Assembly: GCA_037439705.1 (NCBI GenBank)
Contig: JBBIVP010000085.1
Span: 1-8,746 of the forward strand
Direction of reading: 5' to 3'
From: JBBIVP01 sp037439705 [NCBI: bacterium]
GTDB lineage: Bacteria > JBBIVP01
Length of the DNA stretch: 8,746 nt
The translations under genes and the position numbers were made by a program. The notes under the pieces are model-generated. The model worked only from the letters and a program-made list of their open reading frames with translations, was not told where the DNA came from and ran no database searches. Each line of letters starts with the position of its first letter. Position 1 is the first letter of the stretch. Shown here in pieces: positions 5,890 to 8,746 of this stretch.

Positions 5890-7302
5890 ATGAAGGTACC
5901 AAGATATATTAAAGAACTGAAGGTGAGTCAAAAAATCGTTTTGTATTTTTCTCTTGGAATCCTGGTCTTTTATCTCTTCAACCTTTTCGTTGGATGGATA
6001 ATTTTAAGAAGAAACATAATAAATGAAAAAATTGAAGAAGCCAATAACCTCTCTTCATATATGGCATATCTGGTAGGTCCATCTATTCTTCTGGGTGATG
6101 TTATATCAATAAAGGCTGATCTTCAAACATTCTCGTCCTCAAAGGACATAAAGGTTGTGGTTTTGAAGGATAGTGAGGGCAAAGGGGTTGTTGTAGATGT
6201 CTTTGATACAAAATGCCTTTCATGCCACAGTGAAGAGGATTTTTTCAATCTTGTTGATAGAAAAGGAAAAATCCACAGCACAGGAGCCGGGGCTATAATA
6301 ATTGGGATTTCGGATGTAAGTTCTGAAGGCGCTTCTTCAGGAAAGGTTTTTGCCATTCTTTCATTAGAAAGGGCATACAAAAGAATCTATTCTGCATTTG
6401 GAAGGACATCAATTTTCATCTCCATCCTTTTTGTCATCCTCATCGCCGGAGGATATATGGTTATGAGGTTTTCAATAGTTCTTCCCTTGAAGAAGGGAGC
6501 AGAAATTCTTGATTCTGCAGTGAAAGAGGCAGTAAAGGCAGTTGTGGATGTGCAGACTGGAACATCGGAGCAGGCAGCATCCGTAACAGAGATTGCTGGA
6601 AGCAGTGATGAAATCGCAACTTCAGCACTTCAGATTGCAGAGATAGTAAAGACCTCTGAAAACCTTTCAAGGGAAAATAGTTTATCAGCAGAGGAAAGCG
6701 AAAAAGCAGTTGATGAGGTTGTGAAGGAGATATTTTCCGTAAAGGAAAAGATAAACGATATGGCAAAGAGGATTGTTCAGCTCTCCGAGTTATCGCAAAG
6801 AATAGGAAACATAAATGCTCTTATAGAAGACATATCAGACCAGACAAGGCTACTTGCTGTAAATGCTTCAATAGAGGCAGTAGGAGCAGGAGAGGCAGGA
6901 AGGAGGTTCGGGGTTGTGGCTCAGGAAATAAGAAATCTTTCCTTGAGAACAAGGGATGCAACTGAGGATGTTAGAAAAATTGTTGAGGAAATCCTTTCTT
7001 CAATTACAAATACTGTAATGATAACAGAGGAGGGAGTGAAGTCCTTTGAGGTGCTTACACGAAGGATTGAAAATTTGAAGGATGTCTTTTCTGTTTTGAA
7101 GGAGAAGGCTAATGAGGTATACAAAATTTCCGTTGACATAAAGGAAGCAACTCAGGGACAGGTAACCTCATCCTCTCAGATGGCAAAGGCTCTTGAGGAA
7201 ATAAAGGGAGTGGCAAATGGGATTGCGGAAAGCGGAGTAAGGCTTTCAGAGGTAATAAAAAGGGTTGAAGAAATAATGAAAAATATGGAAAATATGGTAT
7301 AA
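5890..7302 (+). CDS. Methyl-accepting chemotaxis protein with c-type haem periplasmic sensor domain
   Basis: A 470-aa transmembrane chemoreceptor signalling to CheA/CheW. TM1 spans about residues 15-40 and TM2 about 172-192. Between them a periplasmic domain of about 130 residues carries one CLSCH (Cys109, Cys112, His113; 6214-6228), a c-type haem attachment site. I recall Geobacter sulfurreducens chemoreceptors GSU0582 and GSU0935 having c-haem PAS-like periplasmic domains of this size; the Desulfovibrio receptor DcrA is another haem example. The cytoplasmic part is a long helical hairpin whose tip (about 314-345) has ISDQT, NASIEA, GAGEAGRRFGVVAQEIRNL. The arms on either side of the tip are of nearly equal length, leaving no room for a HAMP domain after TM2. 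The near-invariant Arg of the tip (EAARAGE in typical receptors) is Gly332. There is no C-terminal CheR-binding pentapeptide. It probably senses redox state or a haem-binding gas. Confidence 0.93.
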   Translation: MKVPRYIKELKVSQKIVLYFSLGILVFYLFNLFVGWIILRRNIINEKIEEANNLSSYMAYLVGPSILLGDVISIKADLQTFSSSKDIKVVVLKDSEGKGVVVDVFDTKCLSCHSEEDFFNLVDRKGKIHSTGAGAIIIGISDVSSEGASSGKVFAILSLERAYKRIYSAFGRTSIFISILFVILIAGGYMVMRFSIVLPLKKGAEILDSAVKEAVKAVVDVQTGTSEQAASVTEIAGSSDEIATSALQIAEIVKTSENLSRENSLSAEESEKAVDEVVKEIFSVKEKINDMAKRIVQLSELSQRIGNINALIEDISDQTRLLAVNASIEAVGAGEAGRRFGVVAQEIRNLSLRTRDATEDVRKIVEEILSSITNTVMITEEGVKSFEVLTRRIENLKDVFSVLKEKANEVYKISVDIKEATQGQVTSSSQMAKALEEIKGVANGIAESGVRLSEVIKRVEEIMKNMENMV

Positions 7303-7317
7303 TTAAACACATAAAAT
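7295..7317 (+). promoter_or_regulatory. Candidate nagZ promoter elements (TGGTATAAT or TAAAAT)
   Basis: TGGTATAAT (7295-7303), an extended -10, overlaps the chemoreceptor stop codon. A second -10-like TAAAAT (7312-7317) lies 9 bases before the ATG at 7327, mirroring the short spacing at other genes here. No good -35 is seen for either, and the ATG has no Shine-Dalgarno. Which one is used, if any, is unclear. Confidence 0.4.
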
Positions 7318-7326
7318 TTTGAAAAA

Positions 7327-8400
7327 ATGAAAAAATTAGACGGAAGCGGAATTTTCATATTTCTGGGAGTGGATACTAATAATTTTGGAAAGTCTATTTT
7401 GAACTCTCTCAAAAAAATGAGACCAGCAGGAATAGTTCTTTATGGGGAAGGTTATGAAAATCCTTTAGAATTGAAGAAAATGATTGATGATATAAAAAGG
7501 GCAGTTGATTCAAACCTTATAATTGCAGTTGACCAGGAAGGAGGAAAGGTCCAGAGGTTGAAAAAAGGGTTCACGAAAATTCCTGATGCAGAAACAGTAG
7601 GAAAATTTTTTGAAAAAACCAGGGATGTGCGCTCAATTTACGAACTTGGAAAGATGATCGCTGTTGAACTCAAGGCAGTGGGAGTCAACATGAATCTTGC
7701 CCCAGTTCTTGATATAGGATATGAAAAAAGTTACATGAAAGGAAGGGCATACAGCTCAAACATAAGTACGGTTGAAGAGGTAGGGCTTTCTCTTATAGCA
7801 GGTATGCAGGACCACCATCTTGCAGCCTGTGGGAAACATTTCCCAGGACACGGACAAACATCTGTAGATTCACATTTATCCCTTCCAAAAGTTTCAAAAT
7901 CAGAAAGAGAGCTATTTCTTTTTGATATAAGACCATTCATTCATGCCATCAAAAATGGCATTGTGTCAATAATGGTGGCTCATATTCTCTATCCAGAAAT
8001 TGACAGTTCATACGCTGCATCTCTGTCTTATAAAATTATATCGGGCTATCTTAAGAAAAAGATGAATTTTGACGGATTTATTCTTTCGGATGATATCCTT
8101 ATGGATGCCATAAGAAAGAATTTTAAACCGGAAGAGGCATGTGTGCTTTCATTAAAAGCAGGAGCGGATGCAGTGATAATTTCAAAGGATATAGAGGTTC
8201 AGGAAAGATGTTACGAAAGAATTAGTAAAGCAATAGAAGATGGAGAATTAAAAACCGAAAGGGTTCTTGAGAGCTTTATAAGGGTTAAGAGTTTGAAATC
8301 AAGGGCTAAGCCAGGAGATTATGATATAGATGTGGTTGGATGCGATGCTCACAGAAGGTTTGTAGAGAAAATTGTTGAAAAGGCTGAGTCAAAGAATTAA
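7327..8400 (+). CDS. nagZ: Family-3 glycoside hydrolase, beta-N-acetylhexosaminidase (NagZ type)
   Basis: A 357-aa enzyme likely removing N-acetylglucosamine from muropeptides in cell-wall recycling. The TIM-barrel motifs are in order: VDQEGGKVQRL (about 68-78), NMNLAPVLDI (121-130), KHFPGHG (170-176) with the DSH dyad (Asp181, His183) acting as general acid/base, and FILSDDILM (251-259) with Asp255 as the expected nucleophile. Length matches the single-domain Gram-negative NagZ. There is no signal peptide, consistent with a cytoplasmic location. The start is ATG 7327, with an in-frame stop just upstream at 7312-7314. It runs tail-to-tail into atpC, sharing a TTAA at the two stops. Other family-3 activities cannot be excluded, but the KHFPGHG-x-T-x-x-DSH signature is typical of NagZ. 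Confidence 0.92.
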   Translation: MKKLDGSGIFIFLGVDTNNFGKSILNSLKKMRPAGIVLYGEGYENPLELKKMIDDIKRAVDSNLIIAVDQEGGKVQRLKKGFTKIPDAETVGKFFEKTRDVRSIYELGKMIAVELKAVGVNMNLAPVLDIGYEKSYMKGRAYSSNISTVEEVGLSLIAGMQDHHLAACGKHFPGHGQTSVDSHLSLPKVSKSERELFLFDIRPFIHAIKNGIVSIMVAHILYPEIDSSYAASLSYKIISGYLKKKMNFDGFILSDDILMDAIRKNFKPEEACVLSLKAGADAVIISKDIEVQERCYERISKAIEDGELKTERVLESFIRVKSLKSRAKPGDYDIDVVGCDAHRRFVEKIVEKAESKN

Positions 8401-8746
8401 ATCTCTTTCTTCAACTTCTTTAGCCATTCAATCCTTCTTTTCAAATAGGGGGTATGTTTTTCCTGGGGAATTGATAAAATCTCGTTTATCTTTTCCTCAA
8501 CATCAGAAGCCTTTATTTCTTCAAGAAATAGTGCCATACCGACGAAAACCTTAACTTCATTGTCTTTTACTGATAGGAATCCTGAATCCGTATAAAATTT
8601 CTTATCGTCAACTTTTATCTTCCCTTCCTTCAGATCTGAAAGGTATTTTGCGTGATTCGGAAGGATGCATACCTCGCTTTCTGATGTTTTAAAGATGACC
8701 TTTTCGCATAATTTTTCAAAATAAACTCCATCCGATGAAAACAATT
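8397..8746 (-). CDS. atpC: F1Fo-ATP synthase epsilon subunit (AtpC), 5' end outside window
   Basis: The central-stalk subunit of ATP synthase, which couples rotation to catalysis and can inhibit the reverse reaction. The visible 116 codons show the beta-sandwich signature: SSDGVYFE near the start, a CILPNHA segment (family ILPxHA), and GFLSVKDNEVKVFVG. A shortened C-terminal helical part (EEKINEI...RRIEWLKKLKKEI) follows. The first possible start in the window, TTG at 8744-8742, lies where the family is already a few residues into the first strand. The true start is therefore probably just beyond the right edge, where atpD and the rest of the atp operon would be expected. The stop codon overlaps that of nagZ. 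Confidence 0.88.
   Translation of the reverse strand, partial: LFSSDGVYFEKLCEKVIFKTSESEVCILPNHAKYLSDLKEGKIKVDDKKFYTDSGFLSVKDNEVKVFVGMALFLEEIKASDVEEKINEILSIPQEKHTPYLKRRIEWLKKLKKEI

Noticed and set aside
8372-8554. Plus-strand 60-codon frame across the nagZ/atpC junction
   Set aside because: It overlaps two well-supported genes, has no ribosome-binding site and no recognisable protein features.

Overview
The window looks like chromosome from an AT-rich, probably thermophilic, Gram-negative bacterium. A TonB-dependent outer-membrane receptor, a c-type haem motif in a periplasmic domain, and an F1Fo-ATP synthase epsilon subunit are all present. Arginine is encoded almost only by AGA/AGG, coding strands are purine-rich, and several proteins resemble ones I associate with Thermodesulfobacteriota-, Nitrospirota- or Aquificota-like lineages. 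The phylum cannot be fixed from the sequence alone.

Left part (1-2237, plus strand): the 3' end of a small gene overlaps a GMC-family FAD oxidoreductase of the long-chain alcohol oxidase type. The small gene looks like the detached N-terminal helical region of that family. After its own promoter comes a small coiled-coil membrane protein.

Middle (2301-7302): a stand-alone H-NOX haem gas sensor lies on the minus strand. It is divergent from a periplasmic ABC-type substrate-binding protein (reading frame broken by one base), a TonB-dependent receptor (ATGA-coupled to the binding protein), and a methyl-accepting chemotaxis protein whose periplasmic domain carries a CxxCH c-haem site. There is no ABC permease or ATPase. 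The set therefore reads better as an envelope ligand/redox/NO-sensing neighbourhood than as an importer; this is an inference from gene order.

Right part (7327-8746): a cytoplasmic family-3 beta-N-acetylhexosaminidase (NagZ type) runs tail-to-tail into the C-terminal part of atpC, the two stop codons sharing a TTAA.

Two themes stand out. First, several -10 boxes lie only 6-9 bases before an ATG that has no Shine-Dalgarno sequence, which suggests leaderless mRNAs; the clearest is a perfect TTGACA-16-TATAAT at 2922-2949. Second, three possible gene lesions fall within about 1.7 kb: an AGG where the H-NOX start codon should be, a one-base frame break in the binding protein, and a possible extra A before the coiled-coil gene. 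These could be real decay, unusual expression, or sequence error.
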